Of a DNA stretch of 64,000 nt, positions 8,813 through 16,999 are shown in pieces. The DNA is from CAVYXA01 sp963846775 (GTDB lineage: Bacteria > Verrucomicrobiota > Verrucomicrobiia > Chthoniobacterales > UBA10450). The stretch spans positions 1,922,001 to 1,986,000 of the forward strand of contig CAWJXB010000006.1 in NCBI GenBank assembly GCA_963846775.1, written 5' to 3'. The position numbers and the translations under genes were made by a program. Positions within the stretch are counted from its first letter, which is position 1. The number at the start of each line of letters is the position of its first letter. The notes beneath the pieces are model-generated. The model worked only from the letters and a program-made list of their open reading frames with translations, did no database searches and was not told where the DNA came from.

Positions 8813-9628
8813 ATGAGCGCGAGCAGGATCAACAAATACATTTCCGTCTTCAACATCGGGCTCCAGAACACGTTCGTGTATCGCTGGAATTATTTCATGC
8901 GAGCGCTGTTCGGGCTGATCCCGCTCGCCGGCACCGTCTTTCTCTGGCGAGCGATCTTTCAGGAACGCCGGGGCGGTCTTCACGGATACGATTACGGTTC
9001 GATGGTCTATTACTATTTGCTCGCGATTCTGGTGAGCAATCTGGTTACGCCGACCGAAGATGAATGGCAGATCGCGGCCGATATTCGCGAGGGTCAGATC
9101 AATTCCCTGCTGACTAAACCAATGAGCTACCTCGCCTATCGATTCAGCATTTTTCTCAGTGGCAGGCTCGTTTACACCCTCGTCACGCTGCCGCCAATCG
9201 CGCTGATTTTTTTCTATTTCCGCGGGTTCATCACACCGCCGGAGCACGCCACGACTTACGTGGTCGCGCTACTGTCGATGCTGATGTCTGCGCTCATTCA
9301 GTTCTTCATCACTTATTCGCTCTCGATGATGGCATTCTGGATCTTGGAAATTTCCACGATCGTTTTCATCGTTTATTCTTTCGAGTATTTCCTCGGCGGT
9401 CAGATGTTTCCCATCGACATCATGCCTGCCGCCGTGCAGGCCGTGATGAAATGGCTACCGTTTTACTACGAACTTTTTTGTCCCATCGCCATTTTCCTCG
9501 AACGCCTGCCAGGCTCCGAACTCGTGCAAGCATTGTCAATCCAAACCGGCTGGCTTTTTGCGACTTGGGCCTGGGCCCACTTCATGTGGAAACGCGGTCT
9601 CGGTCATTACCAAGCCGTTGGCGGGTAA
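8813..9628 (+). CDS. ABC-2 family transporter permease
   Basis: 271 residues with about six transmembrane segments. The N-terminal NTFVYRWNYFMRALFGLIPL and the central DEWQIAADIREGQINSLLTKPMSYLAYR stretch are typical of the ABC-2 permeases annotated as COG4587/COG3694, which normally work as a pair with an ATPase to export lipids, sugars or small molecules. The I..G.IN..L.KP motif is where the coupling helix contacts the ATPase. Neither the ATPase nor the second permease is next to it: pdxA is upstream and phoU lies downstream on the other strand. The substrate cannot be judged. The start ATG at 8813 follows a repeat-rich spacer without a clear ribosome-binding site. Confidence 0.8.
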   Translation: MSASRINKYISVFNIGLQNTFVYRWNYFMRALFGLIPLAGTVFLWRAIFQERRGGLHGYDYGSMVYYYLLAILVSNLVTPTEDEWQIAADIREGQINSLLTKPMSYLAYRFSIFLSGRLVYTLVTLPPIALIFFYFRGFITPPEHATTYVVALLSMLMSALIQFFITYSLSMMAFWILEISTIVFIVYSFEYFLGGQMFPIDIMPAAVQAVMKWLPFYYELFCPIAIFLERLPGSELVQALSIQTGWLFATWAWAHFMWKRGLGHYQAVGG

Positions 9629-9850
9629 TTAACCCGGCAAGGTGTGGCGACGTTAGTATCAGACGTCCGCCCATGGAAAATCGGACATAGTGTCATGCCA
9701 AATCGACGCGAGCTGGAGCATCCCATGTCCATCGAGTAAATCGCCAGTATTCAGAGAAGCCCTGCCCATTTTGCCGGACTATCGCTCGCCGGTCGAGGCG
9801 GAAAACCTCGTGAAACACGTCCGCGGGCGCGCCCTATCAACCATTGCACC

Positions 9851-10537
9851 TCACACGGAAGCGGCGACCGGCTGATGGCGAATATCTTCGGCTGCGGCCG
9901 CATAAACGGCGTCCTCGGCGATATTGGTGGCGTGATCGCCAACACGTTCGAGACATCGCGAAACGAAAATGAGATTGAGATAGCCGCGAAGCTGGGCCGG
10001 ATCCTGGGCCATGCGTTCGATGAGTCGTTTGTTCGCCCGCCGGTTCATTTCGTCCAAGTCTTTGTCGCGCGGGATCACACCCCGCGCCAGATCGACATCT
10101 TCGCGGGCAAACGCGTCCACCGCATCCTTGAACATCGACATCGCATGCGCCTGAATCGGCCGGATCAGTTCAACCTCGGGCAAGACCGGATGCTGGTTCA
10201 ATTTACGAGCGCGCCGGGCGATATTGGTAGCCTGATCCGCCGTGCGCTCAATGTTCGGAGATAGTTTCATGGCGGAAACGACCCGCCGCAGATCGGACGC
10301 CACCGGTTGATAACGGACCAGAATATCGACGCCGTCTTTGTCGATCTGTTTTTCCAGTTGATCGATTTCTTCGTCATCGGCGATAACTGTGGCGCAAAGA
10401 TTGTCGTCGCGCTGGAGCAATCCTCTAATCGCACGATCGAGACAACGCTCTGCCAGCCCGGCCATCATCAAGACGTTGTTCCGCAACGAAGTCAGCGCTC
10501 CGTCGAACGTTCCGAGAATATGTTTCGGTGCAATCAT
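9851..10537 (-). CDS. phoU: PhoU, phosphate-signalling regulator
   Basis: 228 residues, the usual size. PhoU is a cytosolic helical protein that links the PstSCAB transporter to the phosphate-sensing kinase and keeps Pho genes off when phosphate is plentiful. Two PhoU helical repeats are visible: the first around residues 20-105 with DDEEIDQLEKQIDKDG and the second around 120-205 with IPRDKDLDEMNRRANKRLIE. The RVGDHATNIAEDAVY metal-binding motif comes near the C-terminus; the first repeat has NIERTADQATNIARRA. It is the last gene of the minus-strand pst operon, 62 bases after pstB. Confidence 0.95.
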   Translation of the reverse strand: MIAPKHILGTFDGALTSLRNNVLMMAGLAERCLDRAIRGLLQRDDNLCATVIADDEEIDQLEKQIDKDGVDILVRYQPVASDLRRVVSAMKLSPNIERTADQATNIARRARKLNQHPVLPEVELIRPIQAHAMSMFKDAVDAFAREDVDLARGVIPRDKDLDEMNRRANKRLIERMAQDPAQLRGYLNLIFVSRCLERVGDHATNIAEDAVYAAAAEDIRHQPVAASV

Positions 10538-10599
10538 CTGCTGCTTCTTTCTGTAGTTTTACTCATGCTCTCGACGCGCCTGGCGATCCTGTCCGACCA

Positions 10600-11442
10600 T
10601 TATCCAAAGCGTCCCGTAATGTAATCCTCCGTTTGTTTCTCTGTCGGGTTCGTAAAGATCTTCGTGGTGGTCCCGAACTCGATCAGCCGGCCCATGTAAA
10701 AAAACGCGGTGAAATCCGAGACCCGCCCGGCCTGTTGCATGTTATGGGTCACAATCACGATGGTGTATTGCGATCGCAGTTCGTTAATCAGCTCCTCGAT
10801 TTTGGCGGTGGCGATCGGGTCGAGCGCCGAGCAGGGCTCGTCCATCAGGATCACTTGCGGTTCCACTGCAAGCGCGCGCGCAATGCATAGCCGTTGTTGC
10901 TGGCCCCCGGACAGACTCGTCCCCGCCTTATGCAAATCGTCTTTCACTTCGTCCCAAAGCGCGGCCATCCGGAGCGATTTCTCCAGGCGTTCATTTAAAA
11001 ATCTCTGGTCGCGCACGCCGTTCAAGCGCAATCCGACGATGACGTTTTCGCCGATCGACAATGTCGGGAACGGATTGGATTTTTGGAATACCATGCCGAC
11101 CCGGCGCCGGACGATGGCCGGATCGACATTCGCCGAATAAAGATTTTCGCCATCGAGCAGAACCGTCCCTTCCATCCGCGTCCGCGGGACGAGCTCATGC
11201 ATTCGGTTGAGGCAACGCAGAAACGTCGATTTACCACAGCCGCTTGGGCCGATGATGGCCGTGACCGCTTTCGAAACGACATCGAGCGACACGCTTTCAA
11301 TGGCCTGTTTGCCGCCATACCACATCGACAGGTTTTTGACTTCAAACGTCAGGGGCGGCGCGGCTTCCGTTTCGAGAAGATCTACAGGCGGGCCTTCGCT
11401 CCCTTCGAGAACGCTGGGATCGGGTGATGCCATAACTTTCAT
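10600..11442 (-). CDS. pstB: PstB, phosphate ABC transporter ATPase
   Basis: 280 residues. The cytosolic ATPase drives phosphate uptake through PstC/PstA. Walker A GPSGCGKSTFLRC (about residue 65), signature LSGGQQQRLCIARAL (about 175), Walker B VILMDEPCSALDP and the H-loop IVIVTHNMQQAGRVSD are all intact. The QQAGR..D.TAFF.MG.L.E.G run is specific to PstB. An extra acidic N-terminus of about 25 residues precedes the ABC domain, and the start could be internal (for example the ATG for MASPDPSVLEG at 11436). It lies 11 bases after pstA. Confidence 0.97.
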   Translation of the reverse strand: MKVMASPDPSVLEGSEGPPVDLLETEAAPPLTFEVKNLSMWYGGKQAIESVSLDVVSKAVTAIIGPSGCGKSTFLRCLNRMHELVPRTRMEGTVLLDGENLYSANVDPAIVRRRVGMVFQKSNPFPTLSIGENVIVGLRLNGVRDQRFLNERLEKSLRMAALWDEVKDDLHKAGTSLSGGQQQRLCIARALAVEPQVILMDEPCSALDPIATAKIEELINELRSQYTIVIVTHNMQQAGRVSDFTAFFYMGRLIEFGTTTKIFTNPTEKQTEDYITGRFG

Positions 11443-11453
11443 GACGAGAATTC

Positions 11454-12320
11454 CTAGGCAACCGATGTCTTCCGTCCGCGCGTGAGAATTCTCACCAACA
11501 CATTAACGCAAAAAATTCCGATGACGAGAACAAGCGCGCCGGCCCAGGCTTGGCGATGCCAGTCGTCGTAGGGCGAGATGGCGTAGGTAAAAATCTGCAA
11601 CGGAAGCGAGGCGATCGGTTCAGCGAGATTGTGGTTCCAGAAACGATTGCCAAATGCGGTGAAGAGCAACGGCGCAGTCTCGCCGGCGATGCGGGCGAGC
11701 GCGAGCAGGATGCCGGTAATGATTCCTTTCGATGCGGTCTTCATCACGATGTGGACGATGGTTTTCCAGCGGGCGACGCCGAGCGCAAGTGACGCTTCGC
11801 GGTAACCGTTAGGCACGAGCAAAATCACTTCCTCGGTTGTGCGCAGAATGAGCGGGATCATGATCAAACCGAGGGCGAGGCCGCCGGCATACGCCGAGAA
11901 ACTCTTGAAGCGCAGCACCACCAAACCATAAACAACCACGCCCCAGGTGATCGACGGTACGCCGTTGAGAACGTCCGCGACGAAGCGGAGGATCGAGTTC
12001 GCTCGCGCGGTGCCGTATTCGGCGAGATAAACGCCGCCGAGAACACCGATCGGGATACCGATGAGCGAGCCCAGGCCGAGCAATATCAGCGAGCCAACAA
12101 TGGCGTTGGCCATCCCGCCACCGGGTTCGCCCACTGGCTTGGGGAGATGCGTGAAAAAATCCCAGTTCACGGAACTCAATCCGTTGGCCAGGAGGTGAAA
12201 GAAAACGAGGCCGAGCGGTGCAATGACGAGCACACCGGCAAGGAACGTCGTAGCGGAAGCGAGCGCGTTCTTGATCGTCCGCCAGGTATGTTGGTTACCG
12301 GTTCGGGTCTTCATGGTCAT
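11454..12320 (-). CDS. pstA: PstA, phosphate ABC transporter permease
   Basis: 288 residues with six membrane segments. It forms the inner-membrane phosphate channel with PstC. The GGMANAIVGSLILLGLGSLI stretch, the VYLAEYGTARANSILRFVAD segment and the coupling motif EASLALGVARWKTIVHIVMK are characteristic of PstA. The N-terminus overlaps the pstC stop by 4 bases, so translation is probably coupled. Confidence 0.95.
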   Translation of the reverse strand: MTMKTRTGNQHTWRTIKNALASATTFLAGVLVIAPLGLVFFHLLANGLSSVNWDFFTHLPKPVGEPGGGMANAIVGSLILLGLGSLIGIPIGVLGGVYLAEYGTARANSILRFVADVLNGVPSITWGVVVYGLVVLRFKSFSAYAGGLALGLIMIPLILRTTEEVILLVPNGYREASLALGVARWKTIVHIVMKTASKGIITGILLALARIAGETAPLLFTAFGNRFWNHNLAEPIASLPLQIFTYAISPYDDWHRQAWAGALVLVIGIFCVNVLVRILTRGRKTSVA

Positions 12321-13300
12321 TGCACGGCCCGGGTGGTCGATGTCGTCGTCATCGTCTTGAGAAGCAATTGGGCGAGGAGATTGACCAGAATCGTTACGCC
12401 AAAGAGGACGAGCCCAATCTCAAACAATGCCTCGAGATAAATGTCGGTGGTCGCTTCTGTAAATTCATTCGCGATGACGCTGGCCAGGGTGTAGCCCGGC
12501 TTGAAGAGCGACGCTGCGATCTGCGGGGTGTTACCGATCACCATCGTGACCGCCATCGTTTCGCCCAGCGCGCGGCCGAGACCGAGAATCACCGCGCCAA
12601 ACAGACCTTTGCGCGCGTAACTGAGCACCGCGATCCGTGTCACTTCCCAGCGGGTCGCGCCTAACGCGTAGGCCGCTTCGCGCTGCAAATTCGGCACGCT
12701 ACGCAAAATCTCGCGCGAGACCGAAGTGATGATTGGCAAAATCATGATGGCGACGATGATCCCGCCGGCCAGCATGCACGGCCCGTAGATCGGGCCGGTG
12801 AAAAATGGCGTCCAGCCGAGCGTCCGTTTCAGAAATGCAAATGGATAATCGCGCAGCCACGGGATCATGACGAAGATTCCCCACAGCCCGAGGATCACGC
12901 TCGGGATCGCGGCCAGCATTTCGATCAACGACACGATCGGTTGCCGGATCCAGAGCGGCGCGAGTTCGGTGAGATAAACCGCGGTCGCAATGCTGAGCGG
13001 GACGGCGATCAGCAACGCGATGAGGGATGAAACGAGCGTGCCGTAAATGAACGGCAACGCGCCGAATTCCTCCGTCACTGGGTCCCATGTCGATGTTGTT
13101 AGGAAACGGAACCCGAATTTCTGAATGGCAAGCGAAGAACCGCGAGCCAGTTCCCAGCCGATAAGAAAGACGAGCACGAGCACGGCCAAGGCCATCCCGA
13201 GCGTGAGCCACTCAAACGCTTTATCTCCGAAACGCGACGGCGGCTTCATTTGCGCCGCCGCCGCGCCCGTTTGGATCGACATCCCGGCAGCAAAATTCAT
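12317..13300 (-). CDS. pstC: PstC, phosphate ABC transporter permease
   Basis: 327 residues with six membrane segments, the partner of PstA. Typical sequences are FLTTSTWDPVTEEFGALPFI (periplasmic loop), PLSIATAVYLTELAP, the LIEMLAAIPSVILGLWGIF segment and the coupling motif REAAYALGATRWEVTRIAVL. It starts 124 bases downstream of the broken pstS; that gap contains a small hairpin. Confidence 0.95.
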   Translation of the reverse strand: MNFAAGMSIQTGAAAAQMKPPSRFGDKAFEWLTLGMALAVLVLVFLIGWELARGSSLAIQKFGFRFLTTSTWDPVTEEFGALPFIYGTLVSSLIALLIAVPLSIATAVYLTELAPLWIRQPIVSLIEMLAAIPSVILGLWGIFVMIPWLRDYPFAFLKRTLGWTPFFTGPIYGPCMLAGGIIVAIMILPIITSVSREILRSVPNLQREAAYALGATRWEVTRIAVLSYARKGLFGAVILGLGRALGETMAVTMVIGNTPQIAASLFKPGYTLASVIANEFTEATTDIYLEALFEIGLVLFGVTILVNLLAQLLLKTMTTTSTTRAVQ

Positions 13301-13368
13301 GAAAGTTCCCTCATCCTAACCTTCTTTCACGCGAGTGGGAACTGACCCGCCCCGGCGCATGAATACCT

Positions 13369-13385
13369 CTCTCCCTCCGGGAGAG
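13369..13385 (-). terminator. Hairpin between pstS and pstC
   Basis: CTCTCCC-TCC-GGGAGAG forms a perfect 7-bp stem with a 3-base loop in the pstS-pstC gap. It has no T-run, so it is more likely a processing or partial attenuation point that lets pstS be expressed above the membrane genes than a full terminator. Confidence 0.4.
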
Positions 13386-13424
13386 ACGCAGAGCAAAGTG
13401 CCGCAGAGAGGGCGGTCTTCATTA

Positions 13425-14449
13425 TCAATATTTGATCTCTGCGATCCGTTTCAAAACTCGCTCTTGCACGTTCTCCGGCAACGGTGCATAATCGAGATTC
13501 TTCGCCATTTTTTCGCCGTCCGTGATTGCCCACTTCAAGAATTCAACCAGCTTTTTTCCTTTTGTCGGCGTCCTTTTGTTGTTCATAAACAAGCAACCAT
13601 GTCGCACCGCAAATCGGATAGGCGTCTTTTCCAGGCGCATTCGTCATGGAGAAACGGAAGTCGTCCGGAATCTCGGCGGTAGCAAGCGCGGCGGTGATCG
13701 ATTCCAGCGTCGGCGTAACGATATTCGCCAGCGGAGTTTTTCACGTCGGCATACGGCATTTTGTTTTGGATCGCATAAATCAATTCCACATAGCCGAGCG
13801 CGCCGGGAGTTTGCTTAATCTGTCCGGCTACGCCTTCGTTGCCTTTGCCGCCGATTCCCGTCGGCCAATTAACCGAGGTGTTCGTGCCGACTTTCGTTTT
13901 CCACTCCGGGCTGATTTTGCTAAGGTAATCGGTCCAAATGTAGGTCGTTCCGCTGCCATCGGAGCGATGCACCACCACGATCTCCTGGTCGGGCAATTTT
14001 ATCTCCGGGATTCGAGCGCGGTGATCTTCGGGTCGTTCCACTTCTTGATGTGGCCGAGAAAAATTCCCGCGATCGTATCTGCATCGAATTTCAGTTCCGG
14101 ATTTCCGGCGAGATTGTAGGCAACCACATCCGCGCCCGCGACAGTCGGGATATGCAGGAGTTTGCCCGGCGCTTTGGTCAAGATTATCATCACTCATCGG
14201 TCCGTCCGATGCGCCAAAATCGACAGTCTGCGCCAGGATTTGTTTCTGGCCGCCGCCCGAGCCGATCGACTGATAGTTAAACCGGACCGAAGGATCGACC
14301 TTCGCATATTCGTCGAACCATTTGGAATAGATCGGATACGGGAAGGTAGCGCCCGCGCCATTGATCATCATCTGCGCCGAAGCGGTGGCGGTAATGCCGA
14401 CCAGCAGGACGCCCGTTAGAATTTTGGGGCAAAGGTTGAGAAGTTTCAT
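13425..14449 (-). pseudogene. pstS: pstS, phosphate-binding protein, broken by four frame breaks
   Basis: The pieces together make a complete PstS of about 340 residues: signal peptide ending ATASAQ, INGAGATFPYPIYSKWFDEY, SIGSGGGQKQILAQTVDFGA, PTVAGADVVAYNL, the phosphate-contacting RSDGSGTTYIWTDYL, SVNWPTGIGGKGNEGV and the C-terminal KKLVEFLKWAITDG. They fall in different frames. Breaks lie near 14178-14181, 14005-14013, 13728-13732 and 13563-13571. Each is explained by one extra base, or two extra bases at the second site. The protein sequence on both sides of each break is otherwise well conserved, which argues for recent damage or sequence error and not old decay. PstS captures phosphate in the periplasm for PstCAB; the rest of the operon is intact. 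Confidence 0.9.
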
Positions 14450-14495
14450 GCGATACAGCCTGCCGCATCGTCCTCCGAAGCGTCAAAAATTTTAG

Positions 14496-14514
14496 TGTGA
14501 CGTTTCTGTGACAA
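14496..14514 (-). promoter_or_regulatory. Pho-box-like site upstream of pstS
   Basis: On the minus strand the sequence is TTGTCACAGAAACGTCACA: two (T/C)GTCA half-sites whose starts are 11 bases apart, as in PhoB boxes (consensus CTGTCAT repeats at 11-bp steps). It lies about 45-65 bases before the pstS start, and an A/T-rich TAAAAT follows. It is the natural place for PhoB-type activation of the pst operon under phosphate starvation. Confidence 0.6.
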
Positions 14515-14551
14515 GCTCGAAGAAACTTGCCCGTGCGTCACCAGGCGACGA

Positions 14552-16999
14552 TTAGTCGGTCCAAAGGAAATGCTCCAGTCGTAACCGGTTCAGACGTTCC
14601 TTCGCTTCCTCGCTTCGACTCCCCCCGGCGGCCGCCAATTTCTCGTAAATGGCGGCGGCTGAGTCCCACTTCGAATCGTCCTCCAGCAAGCGGGCGGCGT
14701 TAAACCCCGCCTTGTAAAACCAAAAAAGCTCGCGCCGCTTCTCCGGCGCTTTTTCGTTTTCCAACACTCGGTAAAACGTCTCAAGCGCGGCCGCCCGGTC
14801 CTTTTTCTTTTCCAGACAAAGCCCCTCTTTAAATAGCGCCTGATTCTGCCAATGAACGGGCACATCTTTTTCCGAGGCCAGTTGCTCGTAAGTGTCGATA
14901 GCGTGCTGGTAATTTTCATTTCCGCCCGATTCGAAAAAGATGTCGCCTTTCGCGCATAAGGCCTCGCGTTTTTCCGAGGGGCGCGCGTCGCTCTTCAAAA
15001 CTTCATCGTAAAGCGAGAGCGCATCCTGCGGCTTGCCTAACTTGCGTTCGATCACCGCCTGCTCGTTCCGCGCCGCCCATTTCAATTCACCGTTCATGCG
15101 CACTACCTGATCGAGCAAAACAATCGCGCGATCGAGCGCGCCCGTGCCCATGCTCGACATGGCAGATTGCGCGGCGAAGAATAACGCTTTCTCCGTCAGT
15201 GGCCCGGGTTGCTGTTGCTGGCCGAGGATTTCAAATTGTGTTTGGGCGTTGGAAAAATCCTGGCGGCGAAAGTATGTCTCCGCCAGTTTCATGCGCACGT
15301 CGGACGCGAATGCCGAATCCGCGTGATCGCGGAGAAAGCGATTCGCCAGCTCGATCACTTTGGCTTCATTGTCTTCGCCCGAATCATCGATCCAGATTCG
15401 GAGATAATCCCCCCGCTCCGTCGCCGCCGCGGTCGGTTTGCTTTCGGTGGCCCGCGCCAAATTCCTGCGCGCTTCGTCGAGGCGCGGCGGCGCAGCGTGG
15501 AACGCGAGTTCGGCCAGCGCCACCCATGCTTCCGAAACGCGGGGACTCTGTGGAAAATCGCGCATGAATTGTCGCAAAGACTCCGTCGCTTTTGCGTCGC
15601 CTCTTGCCGCCTGGACGAGCCCCTCTTCCAAACGCAGATCGGCGCGCGCCGCTTCATCGCCGGCGTTGTTGCCCAGATGCTCGTAGTCGGCAGCGAAACG
15701 TAAATCGTCGCCAAGTTGGAGCCAGCCGGCGGACGCATTGAACCAAGCCAGTTTCGACAGTTCTGGATCGGACTTTGCGACTTGTTCGAAGCCGGTGCCC
15801 GCGAGATCGAAGCGCCTGGCCAAGTAATTTGCTTGCGCGATCAGCAGATTCAATCGATCGAGCCTGGCTTTTTCCGGTCGAAGCGCGCGCGCGTCGTCGA
15901 GCACCGCGATTGCATCATCGAGGCGTCGATCTTCCATGAGCAACTGTGCGAACTCAATCAAGGCCGGAGCCAGCGCGGCGGTTTTCGCCCGGTCGCGGCG
16001 CAGATCGGAAAGCAATTGCAGCGCCCGCTCGCGGTGTCCGGCGCGCAGCTCGAAGCGCGCGAGATACCACCGCGCCAGCCCGCGGCGTGGTTGGGCCGGA
16101 TCGCGGATCCAGCGTTCCAGCTCCGCCCGTGGCGGTTTGCGCGAAGCCCGATAGAGCTGGTCGAGCTTGGCGAAAATCCTGGCCAGATCGACATCTCCGG
16201 GATGATGTTCGATGAAATCTTCCAGCGTGTCCGCGCCGGCTTCCGGCGTTTTCTGTTCGGCCTGCGCGTCGGCCAATCCGAAAAGCGCGGCCAGAATGAC
16301 GCCATGACTCGCGTCCTCAGGTTTTTGCAACAACGACTGAAAGAGCCCGACCGCCTTTTCCTGATGACGCGAGATCAATTCGAGTCGCGCGCGTAACAAG
16401 TGGCGCTCTTTTCGTTCGGTCGCCGGCGCTGGCCGGAGTTCGTCCAACAAATGTCGCGCCTGCCTGGCGTCGTTATTGTCGATGTACAGTTCCGTCGCCC
16501 GCAGCCGCGCTTGAATCCCGAATTGTCGATCGTGAAAAAGCGGACGCAATTTTGCCAAAGCTTCATCGCGCCGGCCGAGCGCGCGCAACGCCTCGGCCGC
16601 GCCGAACAGTGCTTCATTAGACGAAGTTGCGTTCTTGTCTGCGGCAACGGCTTCGTAAAGCGGGAGCGCCTCAGCCCAGTGTTGCATCGCGGCGAGGGCT
16701 TGGGCCCGCCAGAACTTGCCCGCGACTGAATCGCGCAGACGTGCATCACTCAAGAGCTTGAACGCGTCTTGTGGCTGACCGGCGGCAATTTGCGCCTGTG
16801 CCAGTTCCTCAGCCGTATCGCGCCATGCCTCATCCGCTGGGTTTTTCGCGAGAAGTGCCTTTAGCCTAACGACTGCTACTTCGGGCACGCCTTCTCTCAG
16901 TGGAGCGGCCGCCTGGGCGAGACCTTCGGAAAGATCCGGGCGCGCCAGCCGCGCGACACTGATGAGACTGATCAGACCGATAAAAGCCATGCGTCTCAT
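14552..16999 (-). CDS. Large secreted TPR-repeat protein
   Basis: 815 residues from the ATG at 16999, which overlaps the uvrA stop by 4 bases (ATGA). An upstream in-frame start exists but would lie inside uvrA. The N-terminus MRRMAFIGLISLISVARLA is a likely signal peptide. Most of the rest is degenerate tetratricopeptide helices, for example EALFGAAEALRALGRRDEAL, YFRRQDFSNAQTQFEILGQ and AALETFYRVLENEKAP, so it is a protein-binding solenoid, probably periplasmic. No catalytic motif is visible. Large TPR proteins of this kind are common in Verrucomicrobiota and Planctomycetota and often have no known role. Overlap with uvrA suggests co-transcription and not shared function. Confidence 0.8.
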   Translation of the reverse strand: MRRMAFIGLISLISVARLARPDLSEGLAQAAAPLREGVPEVAVVRLKALLAKNPADEAWRDTAEELAQAQIAAGQPQDAFKLLSDARLRDSVAGKFWRAQALAAMQHWAEALPLYEAVAADKNATSSNEALFGAAEALRALGRRDEALAKLRPLFHDRQFGIQARLRATELYIDNNDARQARHLLDELRPAPATERKERHLLRARLELISRHQEKAVGLFQSLLQKPEDASHGVILAALFGLADAQAEQKTPEAGADTLEDFIEHHPGDVDLARIFAKLDQLYRASRKPPRAELERWIRDPAQPRRGLARWYLARFELRAGHRERALQLLSDLRRDRAKTAALAPALIEFAQLLMEDRRLDDAIAVLDDARALRPEKARLDRLNLLIAQANYLARRFDLAGTGFEQVAKSDPELSKLAWFNASAGWLQLGDDLRFAADYEHLGNNAGDEAARADLRLEEGLVQAARGDAKATESLRQFMRDFPQSPRVSEAWVALAELAFHAAPPRLDEARRNLARATESKPTAAATERGDYLRIWIDDSGEDNEAKVIELANRFLRDHADSAFASDVRMKLAETYFRRQDFSNAQTQFEILGQQQQPGPLTEKALFFAAQSAMSSMGTGALDRAIVLLDQVVRMNGELKWAARNEQAVIERKLGKPQDALSLYDEVLKSDARPSEKREALCAKGDIFFESGGNENYQHAIDTYEQLASEKDVPVHWQNQALFKEGLCLEKKKDRAAALETFYRVLENEKAPEKRRELFWFYKAGFNAARLLEDDSKWDSAAAIYEKLAAAGGSRSEEAKERLNRLRLEHFLWTD

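Noticed and set aside
9629..9850. Possible small genes between the ABC permease and phoU
   Set aside because: Frames here lack protein-like composition and ribosome-binding sites; 222 bases with nothing I can support.
15716..16396. 226-codon plus-strand frame opposite the TPR gene
   Set aside because: The minus-strand TPR frame has repeat structure and a signal peptide; the plus frame does not look like protein.
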